Of a stretch of DNA of 15,434 bases, positions 5,940-14,746 are shown piece by piece (the stretch's first letter is position 1; every line of letters begins with the position of its first letter). Below the pieces are notes generated by a model that was given only the letters and a program-made list of their open reading frames with translations, was not told the origin of the DNA and ran no database searches. The DNA comes from a bacterium (GTDB lineage Bacteria > Verrucomicrobiota > Verrucomicrobiae > Opitutales > Opitutaceae). Both the position numbers and the translations under genes were made by a program. The stretch spans positions 1 through 15,434 of the forward strand of contig JAJXYI010000196.1 of NCBI GenBank assembly GCA_021780625.1, written 5' to 3'.

Positions 5940-7234
5940 TCCCGGACGCCACCGAGCGCGTCGAGCTCACGGCGCAACTCCGCGACCGTGCGCGACAGCG
6001 CTCCCTGGTTGCCATGCTGCCACGCGCGGGCCGCGTCCGCCATGGCCGCGCGTTTGGCGGGGTCCGCCAGGAGCTCCCGGCTTGCAGACGCCAGTTCCTC
6101 GGGCGTGCGCACGATCCGCGCCGCGCCCCGGCGCACGAGATCGCGGGCGATCTCCCTGAAATTGCTCATCTCCGGTCCAAACAGGATCGGCTTGCCCAAC
6201 GCAGCCGCCTCCACGGGGGTCTGCCCTTCGTGATGGGGCGGCAGGCTCTTCCCTACAAACACGACGTCCGCGAGCTGCGTCAGCTTTCGGAGCTCCCCCG
6301 TCGTGTCGCCCACGGCCACGTCCACCTGCGCGGACGCGGGACCGGTCGAACGGAAATGGGAGCGAACCCCGAGCGAGTCGAGCACCGCCCGCACCTCGGC
6401 GCGGCGCTCCGCATGGCGCGGGACCAGGATCAACGCCGGCGCAGACCCTGCCGCCTGACAGGCCCGCCAGGCGCGCACCACCGCCTCCTCCTCCCCGGGC
6501 CAGGTTGACGAGCCCAGCAGGGTCGGCCCCTCGGCCAGCCCGAGGTCGCGACGCAGCGCCGTCTTCTCCGCGTCCGCCATCGCCGGGATCGTGATGTCCA
6601 GCTTCAGATTTCCCGTCGTGCGCACCCGGCCGGGAGGAAATCCCAGGTTCCTGAGGCGCTCCGCATCCTGGTCGGACCCCGCAAGCCAGAGCGTGACCCC
6701 GCCAAAGAGGGACCGCATCAGGCCAGGAGCCCGTCGCATGCGCCGATATCCGCGGTCCGACATGCGGGCATTGATGCAGACCACGGGCACGCCACGCGAC
6801 GAAGCCTGGCGAATATGCTCCGGCCACCGCTCGCCCTCGGCCAGGATGACGAGATCCGGCCGCACCCGACGCCACGCACGAGCCGAAAATGGCCACCCAT
6901 CGACCGGGAAATATCCGATTGCGACACACCGCGCCGCATACCGCTCCAGCGCCAGCCGGTATCCGGTGCTCGTGGTGGTCGTGAGATACACCTCGGCGTC
7001 CGACATTGACGAGAGCTGCTCGATCAGCGGCCCCACCGCGAGCACTTCGCCGACGCTTACGGCCTGCAGCCAGATCCGCCGTACACCGGCCCGCTTTTCG
7101 GGAAGCGGAGGCACCGCGCCAAACCTCTGTCCAAAGTTCTCCCCGTACCCGCCGCGACGCAGCATGCGCCGGACGTAGTACGGCGACGCGACCAGCATCA
7201 CGGGAAAGAAGAGGAGTCGGTAAAGCCAGATCAT
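5936..7234 (-). CDS. waaA: 3-deoxy-D-manno-octulosonic acid (Kdo) transferase
   Basis: A glycosyltransferase of family GT30 that moves Kdo from CMP-Kdo to the lipid A precursor at the inner face of the inner membrane, an essential early step in lipopolysaccharide assembly. The 432 residues are the usual length. An N-terminal hydrophobic anchor (1-18) precedes WLQAVSVGE (55-63), in which Glu63 matches the conserved catalytic base. The C-terminal half carries GSSTWPGEEE (241-250), LVPRHAERR (270-278), GDTTGEL (309-315), FVGKSL (326-331) and EGQTPVEAAALGKPILFG (336-353), the CMP-Kdo binding region. The usual METELWPN-type segment reads LAEGERWPE (131-139), a mild variation. GAGGAG lies 14 bases before the ATG, unusually far for a ribosome binding site. 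It is divergent from the M16 protease gene. Confidence 0.96.
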   Translation of the reverse strand: MIWLYRLLFFPVMLVASPYYVRRMLRRGGYGENFGQRFGAVPPLPEKRAGVRRIWLQAVSVGEVLAVGPLIEQLSSMSDAEVYLTTTTSTGYRLALERYAARCVAIGYFPVDGWPFSARAWRRVRPDLVILAEGERWPEHIRQASSRGVPVVCINARMSDRGYRRMRRAPGLMRSLFGGVTLWLAGSDQDAERLRNLGFPPGRVRTTGNLKLDITIPAMADAEKTALRRDLGLAEGPTLLGSSTWPGEEEAVVRAWRACQAAGSAPALILVPRHAERRAEVRAVLDSLGVRSHFRSTGPASAQVDVAVGDTTGELRKLTQLADVVFVGKSLPPHHEGQTPVEAAALGKPILFGPEMSNFREIARDLVRRGAARIVRTPEELASASRELLADPAKRAAMADAARAWQHGNQGALSRTVAELRRELDALGGVRD

Positions 7235-7367
7235 GGAGGCCCGCGAAGCTCCTCAAAATAAGGGCCGGGAGGCAAAACGAAATGAATGTGGCCTGGGCCG
7301 ATGACCTGGCCCGATGCCGGCCCCGCTCCTGGTACTGCCGGCCTTCCACCGGCCCGGATCGGTTTGA

Positions 7368-7399
7368 CCGCGGGGGGGCGGCTTAAGACTTTCCCGCGG
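7368..7399. promoter_or_regulatory. Inverted repeat in the waaA / M16 protease divergent region
   Basis: CCGCGGG (7368-7374) and CCCGCGG (7393-7399) form a perfect 7-base inverted repeat with an 18-base spacer, ending 25 bases before the M16 protease ATG. The spacing would suit an operator for a dimeric regulator or an RNA hairpin. TTGACC at 7364-7369 overlaps its left arm and could be a -35 box, but no good -10 box lies at the right distance. The whole gap 7235-7424 is GC-rich and has other short inverted repeats, so chance is possible. Confidence 0.3.
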
Positions 7400-7424
7400 G
7401 CGATTCTTTTGCACACTCCGCCGC

Positions 7425-10400
7425 ATGCTCCAGCCAGCCAGCCAGCGTCCGGATGCATCCAGCTTCCCGTCTTCGCGTTGTGCGCGAGCCATATTCACGT
7501 CCTGCGAACGCAAGGGGCGGGTCAGCCCGTTCGCTCGCTTCACCCCGCCGGCCCGATGGGCCTGCACGTTCATCTTCGTCTTCAGTTTCCTGGCGTGCCT
7601 TTCGCTCCGGGCCGCCTCACGCGACCCCTGGCCCGAGTTTCCCCGCACAATTCCCGGCGATCCGGCGCTTCGGGAAGGCAGGCTTCCCAATGGTCTGCGG
7701 TATTTCGTGTATCCGAACTCCTCGCCGCGGGACCACATCGTGATGCGACTGATCGTGGCCGCCGGAGCGCGCAATGAGCAACCGGGACAATACGGAGTAG
7801 CCCACCTCGTCGAACACATGGCCTTCCGGAGCGCGCGCGGGCCCGCCTACGGGGCCCTCATGCAGCAACTCGAGCATCTCGGCGTTGGCCTCGGCCCCGG
7901 CGTCACCGCCTACACGTACTACGACTCCACCCAATACCTGCTGGACCTGCCCAAGAGCGATCCGACACATCTGTTGACCGGTCTGCGGCTGTTTCGGGCC
8001 TTCGCCACCGACACTCACTTCGACCCCTCGGACGTGATCACCGAAAAGCGAGTCGTCCTGAACGAGCAGAGGATGCACACGGTCGAGGGCGACGATTCCA
8101 CGTTCGCCTATTACGGATTCCTCTGGCCGAGCGTCGCGACGATCCGGCGGCCCACGGGCGGATCCGCCTCGCAGATCGCCGCCCTCAGTGCGGCGGACTG
8201 CGCGTCGTTTTACGCGCACTGGTACCGGCCCGAGCGAATGGCCGTCATCGTGGTCGGTCCCGTCGATCCGGAAAAGACGATCGCAATGCTCAGGGACACC
8301 CTGGGCGATTTTTCCGCCAAGACCCCCGAGGCCCCTCCCGACCCCGCACCCAAGAACTGGATCGCCCCCTCCAGCGAGCCTCCGCGGATCGCGGCCAAGT
8401 CGTTCACGTCAATGCACGAGGTCGACCTTCTTCTCAGTCGCACCTGGATCGAACGCCCCGTCGCGCTCACGCCAGGTCGCGAACTGTGGGAGATCCGGCT
8501 GGGCCTGGCGCTGGCGATGTTCCAACAGCGAATGCAGGAGCTGAGCCTGCGTCCCGGCTACAAGCTGGGATCCATCTTCCTCAGGCCGCTCAATCCCTAC
8601 CCTGCGCTCGGGTTCGACGGCGTGCAGCTTTCCATCTCGGGGGACACGAGCCAGTGGAAGATGACCCTGCGCACGCTCGTGCTGGAGCTGAGGCGCGCAC
8701 AGAAATACGGCTTCACGCAGCGGGAATTCGACCTGGCCAGGCGCGGCTACTTGAATTCCCTCGAGGAGGGGCTCCGCTACTGGCCCACGCGCCATTCCGA
8801 CCAGGTCGCCGCCGTGATAGTCCAGTCCCTTCAGAGCGGCAGGCCATTCCTCACGGCGCAGACGATCTACGACCGAACCAAGGCCATTCTGGCAAAGACG
8901 ACTCTGGCCGACTGCGACCACGACTTCAGCGAAGCCTGGGGTTACGGACGCCTCCCGAACATCTACCTCTTGGCACCGCCCGATGTCACCGTGAAGCAAA
9001 GGGAGATCATCGACACCCTGCGCGACGCCATGAAAGCGCGCATCGAACCGCGGCCGGACCCCAAACAGGCCACCTTTGCCTACGACTCCTTCGGGACACC
9101 CGGCCACATTGCCAATGAGCAACACGTCGCCGACCTCGACGTCTGGCTCGACCGCTTCGACAACGGCGTGCGATTCAATTTCAAGCACACGGACTTCGAA
9201 TCCGACTTGGTCGACGCCTACATCCGCGTGGGAACCGGCCGCTTGAGCCTGCCCAGCAACGAACCAGGCCTCTGGCTCGCCGCCCAGGGCGCGCTGCTCC
9301 CTGGCGGCCTCCGACGGCAGACTGCCGACCAGATCGCGGAAATCACCGCCACGCGCATGATCTGGCTGAATTTCTACGTGCTCGACGACGCGCTCCTGTT
9401 TCAGATCCGCAGCGCCCGCGATGACTTCCCGCTCGCACTGAAAATCGTCACCGCCTACATCGAGGACCCTGCACTCCCGTCCTCGGTCATGCCTCAGCTG
9501 AGGGTCAATTTGAATCGCATCTATGACCAGGTGGGCGGCACGCCGTCCGGCGTGCTCGGTCGGGACATGGAGCAGATCCTCGCCGACGGCGATCCACGCT
9601 TCGGACTTGGGCGCCGAAGCGACGCGCTCAAGTGCTCCATCTCCTCCATCCGCCACTGGCTCCTGCCGCAGTTGGGGTCCGGTCCGATCGAGATGAGCAT
9701 AGTCGGGGATATTTCCTACAAAGACGCGCGCGCCGACGTCGCCTCAACCATCGGCGCTCTGCCCCGGCGCGACGAACGACCAGCGGAGGGGAAGGACGGC
9801 ATCCGCTCCTTCGCGCGCCCCGACTTCTATCCGCTCCAGGGAAAGGGCACCCCGTATCAGGCCGGCATCAACTATGTATGGCTGCTGCCCTGGGTGCACA
9901 CCATGGAGCAGCAACGCCGCATCAACCTCCTCGCCGCAGTGCTCAATCAGCGTCTCCGGTCGCGCCTCCGCGAATCCCTGGGCATGAGCTACGTCACGGG
10001 CGCCCAGTTCGTCAGGCACGACGGCTTCAAGGGATTCTCCTACCTCACGTTCTATACCGAGGTGAACCAGCAGCAGCTTCAGACGGCCGTCGCGGTCATC
10101 GGTGCGGAGTTTCGCACCCTGGCGGCGGACGGCGTGAGCGAGGACCAGTTCGAGCGATCGAAGAATCCCTGGGTCAGCAGCTACGACTCGAATCTCCGCC
10201 AAAACGCCTATTGGGGCGGGACGGTGCTCGCCGACGTGCAGCAGCGCCCGACCAACCTGGCCGACGCGCGCAACCGGACTGTGGATACGCATGGCATCAA
10301 ACGGGAGGAGATCAACCGCCTCCTGAACCGGATCCTCGATCCGGCCTCGACGCTGCTGTTCGTCATCCAAATGCGGCAGCCGCAGCCCGCCGCCCCCTGA
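7425..10400 (+). CDS. Exported M16 zinc metalloprotease, two-half form (PqqL-like)
   Basis: A 991-residue insulinase-family protease, probably periplasmic. Residues 127-131 are HLVEH, the inverted zinc motif HxxEH, with Glu130 as catalytic base. The third zinc ligand is Glu214 in TEKRVVLNEQRM. NGLRYFVYPN ahead of the motif and HWYRPERMAVIVVGPVD after it complete the first M16 domain. From about residue 570 (DNGVRFNFKHTDFESDLV) a second M16 repeat begins, without a zinc motif, as in PqqL and other two-half M16 enzymes. A hydrophobic stretch at about 46-62 ending LSLRA-AS looks like a signal peptide, but it follows about 44 unusual polar residues. 7425 is the only ATG ahead of it, so the true start may be a non-ATG codon further in. 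Substrates are unknown; misfolded or imported peptides are plausible. Confidence 0.93.
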   Translation: MLQPASQRPDASSFPSSRCARAIFTSCERKGRVSPFARFTPPARWACTFIFVFSFLACLSLRAASRDPWPEFPRTIPGDPALREGRLPNGLRYFVYPNSSPRDHIVMRLIVAAGARNEQPGQYGVAHLVEHMAFRSARGPAYGALMQQLEHLGVGLGPGVTAYTYYDSTQYLLDLPKSDPTHLLTGLRLFRAFATDTHFDPSDVITEKRVVLNEQRMHTVEGDDSTFAYYGFLWPSVATIRRPTGGSASQIAALSAADCASFYAHWYRPERMAVIVVGPVDPEKTIAMLRDTLGDFSAKTPEAPPDPAPKNWIAPSSEPPRIAAKSFTSMHEVDLLLSRTWIERPVALTPGRELWEIRLGLALAMFQQRMQELSLRPGYKLGSIFLRPLNPYPALGFDGVQLSISGDTSQWKMTLRTLVLELRRAQKYGFTQREFDLARRGYLNSLEEGLRYWPTRHSDQVAAVIVQSLQSGRPFLTAQTIYDRTKAILAKTTLADCDHDFSEAWGYGRLPNIYLLAPPDVTVKQREIIDTLRDAMKARIEPRPDPKQATFAYDSFGTPGHIANEQHVADLDVWLDRFDNGVRFNFKHTDFESDLVDAYIRVGTGRLSLPSNEPGLWLAAQGALLPGGLRRQTADQIAEITATRMIWLNFYVLDDALLFQIRSARDDFPLALKIVTAYIEDPALPSSVMPQLRVNLNRIYDQVGGTPSGVLGRDMEQILADGDPRFGLGRRSDALKCSISSIRHWLLPQLGSGPIEMSIVGDISYKDARADVASTIGALPRRDERPAEGKDGIRSFARPDFYPLQGKGTPYQAGINYVWLLPWVHTMEQQRRINLLAAVLNQRLRSRLRESLGMSYVTGAQFVRHDGFKGFSYLTFYTEVNQQQLQTAVAVIGAEFRTLAADGVSEDQFERSKNPWVSSYDSNLRQNAYWGGTVLADVQQRPTNLADARNRTVDTHGIKREEINRLLNRILDPASTLLFVIQMRQPQPAAP

Positions 10401-10415
10401 GCCGGCCCGGTGGAC

Positions 10416-11786
10416 TCAGGACTCGGAGGGCTTGCCGATACCGTAGGCCCGGAAGCCGATCCGACGCAGGGCTGCGAGATCGACGATATTTCGGCCGTCG
10501 AAGAACAGCGCAGGCTTCGCCATCGACTCGAAGATCCGGGCGTAGTCGAGCGTCCTGAACTCGTCCCACTCCGTCACGATCGCCACCACATGCGCGCCCG
10601 CCGCAGCCTCGTAGGCGGTCTTTGCGACCGTCAGCCGAGGATCATGCTTTCCGGCGCCAAGCACGTCTGCCTCCACCGCCGAAGCGGGCACTCGCGGGTC
10701 ATAGACGACCACGTGGGCCTGCTCCGCCAGGAGGTCGCGGCAGATGCTGATCGCCGCGGTCTCGCGCGTGTCGTTGGTGTCCTTCTTGAACGCAAAGCCC
10801 AGGATCGCGATGCGCTTGTCCGCGGCGGTGTTGTACAGCGAGCGGATGATCTGCGACGCGAAGCGGCGCTTCTGCCAGTCGTTCATTTTCACCACGCTCT
10901 CCCAATACGCGGCGACTTCGTTCAGGCCGAATTTTTCGCAGAGGTAAACCAGGTTGAGGATGTCCTTCTGGAAGCACGAGCCACCAAAGCCCACCGACGA
11001 TTTGAGAAACTTCGGCCCCACGCGCGAGTCACGCCCGATCGCACGCGCCACCTCGTCCACATCCGCCCCCGTCGCCTCGCACAACGCCGAGATCGAGTTG
11101 ATCGAGGAGATGCGCTGCGCCAGGAATGCGTTCGCCACCAGCTTGGAAAGTTCGGCCGACCACAGGTTGGTCGTGATGATCCTATCGCGAGGCACCCAAC
11201 GGGCATACACGGAAGCCAGCGTCTCGACTGCCTTCTCGCCTTCCGGCGTCCGCTCGCCGCCGATCAGCACGCGATCGGGCTTGAACAGGTCCTCGACCGC
11301 CGTGCCCTCCGCGAGAAACTCGGGATTGGAGAGCACCTGGAAACGACCCTCCTGTCCGTTGGCGGCAAAGATGTCCTTGATCGTCTCGGAGGTCTTCACC
11401 GGGATCGTCGACTTCTCGACGATGATTTTCGGGCCTCCCGCGACGCGGCTGATCGTGCGCGCCACGGCCTCGATGTACCGCAGGTCGGCAGCCCGGCCCG
11501 CGCCCACGCCGTAGGTCTTGGTCGGCGTGTTCACGGCCACGAAAATGATGTCCGCCTCGCGGATGCCCCCCTCGACGTCGGTCGTGAACTTCAGGTTCCG
11601 GCCACGGGTCGCGCGCACCACCTCGTCCAAGCCCGGTTCATACACCGGCAGCGTGTCGGAATTCCACTCCGCAATGCGCGCGGCGTTCATGTCCACGACC
11701 GTCACGTCGATGTCGGGCGCCTTGAGCGCGATGACCGCCATGGTGGGACCGCCGACGAATCCGGCGCCGATGCAGCAGATTTTCAT
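10416..11786 (-). CDS. ugd: UDP-glucose 6-dehydrogenase, animal-like type
   Basis: Cytoplasmic NAD-dependent enzyme that oxidises UDP-glucose to UDP-glucuronate, a precursor of surface polysaccharides and lipid sugars. The 456 residues begin [20 protein letters not shown] with the Rossmann loop GAGFVG (7-12). [39 protein letters not shown] and [18 protein letters not shown] follow. The catalytic cysteine is Cys271 in [19 protein letters not shown], and the C-terminal domain carries [15 protein letters not shown]. These stretches closely resemble the animal enzyme as I remember it rather than the shorter enterobacterial Ugd. The frame begins at 11837, but the ATG at 11786 places the Rossmann strand at the N-terminus as usual. 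It lies 102 bases downstream of the phosphatase gene on the same strand, and its stop is 15 bases from the M16 protease stop. Confidence 0.96.
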   Translation of the reverse strand: MKICCIGAGFVGGPTMAVIALKAPDIDVTVVDMNAARIAEWNSDTLPVYEPGLDEVVRATRGRNLKFTTDVEGGIREADIIFVAVNTPTKTYGVGAGRAADLRYIEAVARTISRVAGGPKIIVEKSTIPVKTSETIKDIFAANGQEGRFQVLSNPEFLAEGTAVEDLFKPDRVLIGGERTPEGEKAVETLASVYARWVPRDRIITTNLWSAELSKLVANAFLAQRISSINSISALCEATGADVDEVARAIGRDSRVGPKFLKSSVGFGGSCFQKDILNLVYLCEKFGLNEVAAYWESVVKMNDWQKRRFASQIIRSLYNTAADKRIAILGFAFKKDTNDTRETAAISICRDLLAEQAHVVVYDPRVPASAVEADVLGAGKHDPRLTVAKTAYEAAAGAHVVAIVTEWDEFRTLDYARIFESMAKPALFFDGRNIVDLAALRRIGFRAYGIGKPSES

Positions 11787-11845
11787 ACGGCGCAGAATTC
11801 GGGTCCCCGCGTTTTGCGCAAGCCCAAGCTTCCACAAGCCGCAGT

Positions 11846-11874
11846 CCGGCAGCGATTCGTCCCATCGCCGCCGG
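11846..11874. other. Imperfect hairpin between the phosphatase and UDP-glucose dehydrogenase genes
   Basis: CCGGCAGCGAT (11846-11856) can pair with ATCGCCGCCGG (11864-11874) with one mismatch and a 7-base loop. It lies in the 102-base gap between two - strand genes. No T-tract flanks it on either side, so it is not a standard intrinsic terminator; it might partly attenuate transcription or protect mRNA ends. Confidence 0.4.
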
Positions 11875-11888
11875 TCCGGGTTGGTCGC

Positions 11889-12686
11889 CTACACCCCGAG
11901 GGTGGCTACCAGGTGGTCGCAGGTCGCCGGACTGCCCGCCACGTAGAAGATGCGCTTCATCCGAAGGTCGAAGACGCGCATGGGGAACTGTTCACCATTG
12001 AGAAACCGGGTTTCGCCCCCGCCCGCCCAGACGAGGGGCACCGCCGCGGCGATGTCCCAAAGTTTGACGTTGTGATCGACCACACCGTCCAGGATGCCCG
12101 CCGCCACGTAGGCGAGATGGAGCGTGCTGCTGCCAAGCCCCCGGATCTTGTACGCCTCGATCAGGCGCTCCGCCTGAGGCGCAAGGGTGCGATCGTAGGG
12201 GCTGTGGAATCCCACGAGCGCCTGCCCGCCGAGCGGTCCATTGCGCACCTTCGTCGCAGTGTCGCCGTCCTTCACGCCGAACCCCGGTCCGCCCTCGATC
12301 AAGCGCCGCCGAGACAGGTCATAAACGAAGCCGTACACCGGCATTCCTCCGTCGAGCAGCGCCAATGCGATCGCGCAGTGAGCCAGTCCCAGCGCGTAGT
12401 TATTGGTGCCGTCGATCGGGTCCAACACCCACGAGAATTGCGAGGTCACCGGTATCGGCGTACCGTCATGGGCCAGCTCCTCGCTGAAGAATTGATCCCC
12501 TGGATACGTCCCCAGCACCTCCGCCATGATGGCCTCGGAGATGGCAATATCCACCGGAGTCACCCTGGTGCCGTCCGATTTCCATTGGCTGCGGGCCTTC
12601 CCAAATTCGGCGTGCAGCCGGTCCGTCTGGGCCATCACGGCCCGACGCCCGGCTTCGATCCTGCTGAGCAATGCTTGGTCTGACAT
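11889..12686 (-). CDS. Inositol monophosphatase-family sugar phosphatase
   Basis: A Mg2+-dependent phosphatase of the inositol monophosphatase/FBPase fold, 265 residues from the chosen start. Diagnostic motifs are present: WKSDGTRVTPVDIAISEAI near the N-terminus, FFSEEL (metal-binding Glu69/Glu70), WVLDPIDGTNN (Asp89, Asp92, Gly93, Thr94) and the C-terminal LWDIAAAVPLVWAGGG (Trp210-Asp211). The family acts on inositol-1-phosphate, histidinol phosphate, fructose-1,6-bisphosphate or 3'-phosphoadenosine nucleotides; the sequence does not settle which. GLGSSTLHLAYVAAG is typical of the IMPase/HisN-like branch. Other in-frame starts are GTG at 12749 and ATG at 12707, the latter with AAGGG upstream. 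12686 was chosen because it gives the usual short lead-in. It precedes the UDP-glucose dehydrogenase gene on the same strand and diverges from the PpiD-like gene. Confidence 0.9.
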   Translation of the reverse strand: MSDQALLSRIEAGRRAVMAQTDRLHAEFGKARSQWKSDGTRVTPVDIAISEAIMAEVLGTYPGDQFFSEELAHDGTPIPVTSQFSWVLDPIDGTNNYALGLAHCAIALALLDGGMPVYGFVYDLSRRRLIEGGPGFGVKDGDTATKVRNGPLGGQALVGFHSPYDRTLAPQAERLIEAYKIRGLGSSTLHLAYVAAGILDGVVDHNVKLWDIAAAVPLVWAGGGETRFLNGEQFPMRVFDLRMKRIFYVAGSPATCDHLVATLGV

Positions 12687-12812
12687 GGAACCGGCTATCG
12701 AAACCATTTCGGCGCCCTTGCCCACATCGTTTTTGGAGCGTTTTTCCACCCCGCCCCGCCACTCACTTCGCCCTTGCCAGCCGGGGTCTCACTCCTACGG
12801 TTGGCGGTTTCC

Positions 12813-14453
12813 ATGATCTCCTGGATTCAGATTACCTTCCAAAAGCACTTCCGAACGGTCTTCGCGATCCTCCTCGCGGTCACGATCATCTCGTTCATCA
12901 TGACCATCGGTGCCACCCCGGGCATCGGCAATGGCGAAGGCCGCGTGGCCAGCAAGAAGTTCTACAATCTGAACCTTGCGTCCGCCGACGGTCAGCAGGA
13001 GCTCTTGGGCGACGCGAGCGTCAGCGCCCTCTTCCAGATCGGCTACGGTCTCGACAACGATCAGCTGCAGCCCTTTGCGCTCCAGCGTTACGCGAGCCTG
13101 TACATCGCCAACAAGCTCCACATTCCCGCCCCCACCAAGGCCGAGCTGGCCGACTACATCAAAACCCTCCGGGTCTTCCAGAACCAGGACGGCGAATTCG
13201 ATCCCGTCGCCTACAACCGCTTCCGCGACAGCCTCAAGGGCAACTCCCGTCTCTCTGAAGCCACCGTCTCCCGCGTGCTGTCCGACGACTACCGCGTCGA
13301 CCAGATTCGCAAGCTCATGGCCGGCCCCGGCTACGTGATGCCCTCCGATGTCGCCGAGCAACTCACCCGCGCCGGCACCACCTGGTCCATCGACGTCGCC
13401 ACGATCGACTACGCCAGCTTCAAGCCCTCGATCAACCCGACCGACGCCGAGATCGCCCGCTACTTCTCCGACAACGCCTTCCGCTACCAGATTCCGCCCC
13501 GTTTCAGCGGCTTTAGCGTCGATTATCCCGCCGCCAATTACCTGTCCAAGGTCAAGATCACGAACGCCGAGCTGAAGGCCTTCTACAACCAAAACCCCGC
13601 CCGTTTCACGCCGCCCGCGGCCAAGCCCGGCTCGAAGGCGCTCACGATCGGGTTCGACGCCGTGAAGGATCAGGTTGAAGCCGCCTTCCGCGAGGACCGC
13701 GCCCGCCTGCTCGCCCAGAATGCCGCCGCGGATCTCACCGTCTTCCTGTACGACAACAAAGCCACCGCGGCCGAAATCCCCACCCTGCTCAGCCAGCGCG
13801 GCGAGAAGACGCGCGAGCTGACGCCGTTCGCCCGCAACGAGGCCTGCCCCGAGTACCCGGGCAATGTCGACGTCACGACCGAGGCCTTCCGCCTCGGGCC
13901 CGATCGCCTGTATTCCGATGCGCTCGCAACCAAGACCGGCGCGACCGTCATTTTCTGGCAGAAGACGATTCCCTCTCGGCAGCCGCTCCTCGCGGAAGTC
14001 CGCGACAAGGTCGTCGCCGATTACATCGAGAGCCAGCGCCACCGCGAGTTCATCGACCTCGGCAATCGCATCAAGTCCGCCCTCCAGGCCCGGATCGCGC
14101 AGGGCATGGCCTTCGACGCCGCGGTCCACGCGCTCGCCCAGTCGGATGGCGTGAAGATCGAAGCCAAGACGATCCCGCCCTTCACCCTCAGCCAGCCGCC
14201 CCGCGACCTCGACTACTCGATCTTCGGCACCCTTCAGCAGCTCAACAAGGGCCAGGTGTCCAGCATGACCGTGGCCGGCGGAAAGGGCACGATCGTGTAC
14301 GCGGCCGACAAGAAGCTTCCCGTCATCGCAACCAGCAATCCGATGTACGACAGCATCGACAGCCAGCTCGCGATGGTCGCCGCCAACGGCACCGCGGCCT
14401 CCGTGATGAACGAGCTCGTCGAGCGCCAGCTGGGCAATACCCCGATGCCCTGA
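12813..14453 (+). CDS. SurA_N/PpiD-like membrane-anchored periplasmic chaperone without visible parvulin domain
   Basis: A 546-residue protein with one N-terminal membrane anchor (about 14-33, FRTVFAILLAVTIISFIMTI) and a large helical periplasmic part. Residues about 45-190 resemble the SurA/PpiD N-terminal chaperone domain. Two similar modules follow, PTDAEIARYFSDNAFRYQIPP (209-229) and ITNAELKAFYNQNPARFTPP (249-268), which in PpiD precede the parvulin domain. Here the sequence passes directly to FDAVKDQVEAAFREDRARLL (281-300), a segment that normally follows the parvulin domain. I find no rotamase core, so isomerase activity is doubtful. The role would be holding or folding outer-membrane and exported proteins. 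A TTG at 12774 is in frame, but the ATG at 12813 gives the short cytoplasmic lead typical of PpiD. A strong terminator follows. Confidence 0.8.
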   Translation: MISWIQITFQKHFRTVFAILLAVTIISFIMTIGATPGIGNGEGRVASKKFYNLNLASADGQQELLGDASVSALFQIGYGLDNDQLQPFALQRYASLYIANKLHIPAPTKAELADYIKTLRVFQNQDGEFDPVAYNRFRDSLKGNSRLSEATVSRVLSDDYRVDQIRKLMAGPGYVMPSDVAEQLTRAGTTWSIDVATIDYASFKPSINPTDAEIARYFSDNAFRYQIPPRFSGFSVDYPAANYLSKVKITNAELKAFYNQNPARFTPPAAKPGSKALTIGFDAVKDQVEAAFREDRARLLAQNAAADLTVFLYDNKATAAEIPTLLSQRGEKTRELTPFARNEACPEYPGNVDVTTEAFRLGPDRLYSDALATKTGATVIFWQKTIPSRQPLLAEVRDKVVADYIESQRHREFIDLGNRIKSALQARIAQGMAFDAAVHALAQSDGVKIEAKTIPPFTLSQPPRDLDYSIFGTLQQLNKGQVSSMTVAGGKGTIVYAADKKLPVIATSNPMYDSIDSQLAMVAANGTAASVMNELVERQLGNTPMP

Positions 14454-14473
14454 GTCCAGGGCGCTTCCCTTTC

Positions 14474-14510
14474 GACGGCCGGCTCCATTCGGACCGGCCG
14501 TCTTTTTTTT
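14474..14510 (+). terminator. Intrinsic terminator after the PpiD-like gene
   Basis: GACGGCCGG (14474-14482) pairs perfectly with CCGGCCGTC (14494-14502) around an 11-base loop, and eight T residues follow at 14503-14510. It lies 20 bases after the stop codon and separates this gene from the TolC-family gene. Confidence 0.93.
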
Positions 14511-14746
14511 GCCTTTCTTGCGCCGATGCTTCCCCTTAAGGCTCTGCACCGTTCCTTCACCAGCGCTTCGGCAAGGCGCACGCTTGGTCCTCGCTCCGTC
14601 ACCGGCTGTATTTTTCCGTAACGGATTCCGGACCCGCGCGTCTTCCAACCGTCCGCGCCGGGCCGCGTTCGAATGTTTGCGGGTTCCCTTTCTCGTAACT
14701 TTCTTTCGCCCCCCGTGTTCAATTTTCCGACTCCGCAACTCTTCAC

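Noticed and set aside
5967..7349. 460-codon - strand frame over the waaA region
   Set aside because: It overlaps waaA in another frame; its translation is Arg/Gly/Ala-rich and low in complexity, while waaA carries all GT30 motifs.
7364..7390. TTGACC / AAGACT as a promoter for the M16 protease
   Set aside because: The -10 match is weak and the spacer is only 15 bases.
10410..12683. 757-codon + strand frame
   Set aside because: It is antisense to both the UDP-glucose dehydrogenase and the phosphatase, which have complete catalytic motifs; this frame is Arg/His/Asp-rich and has no domain.
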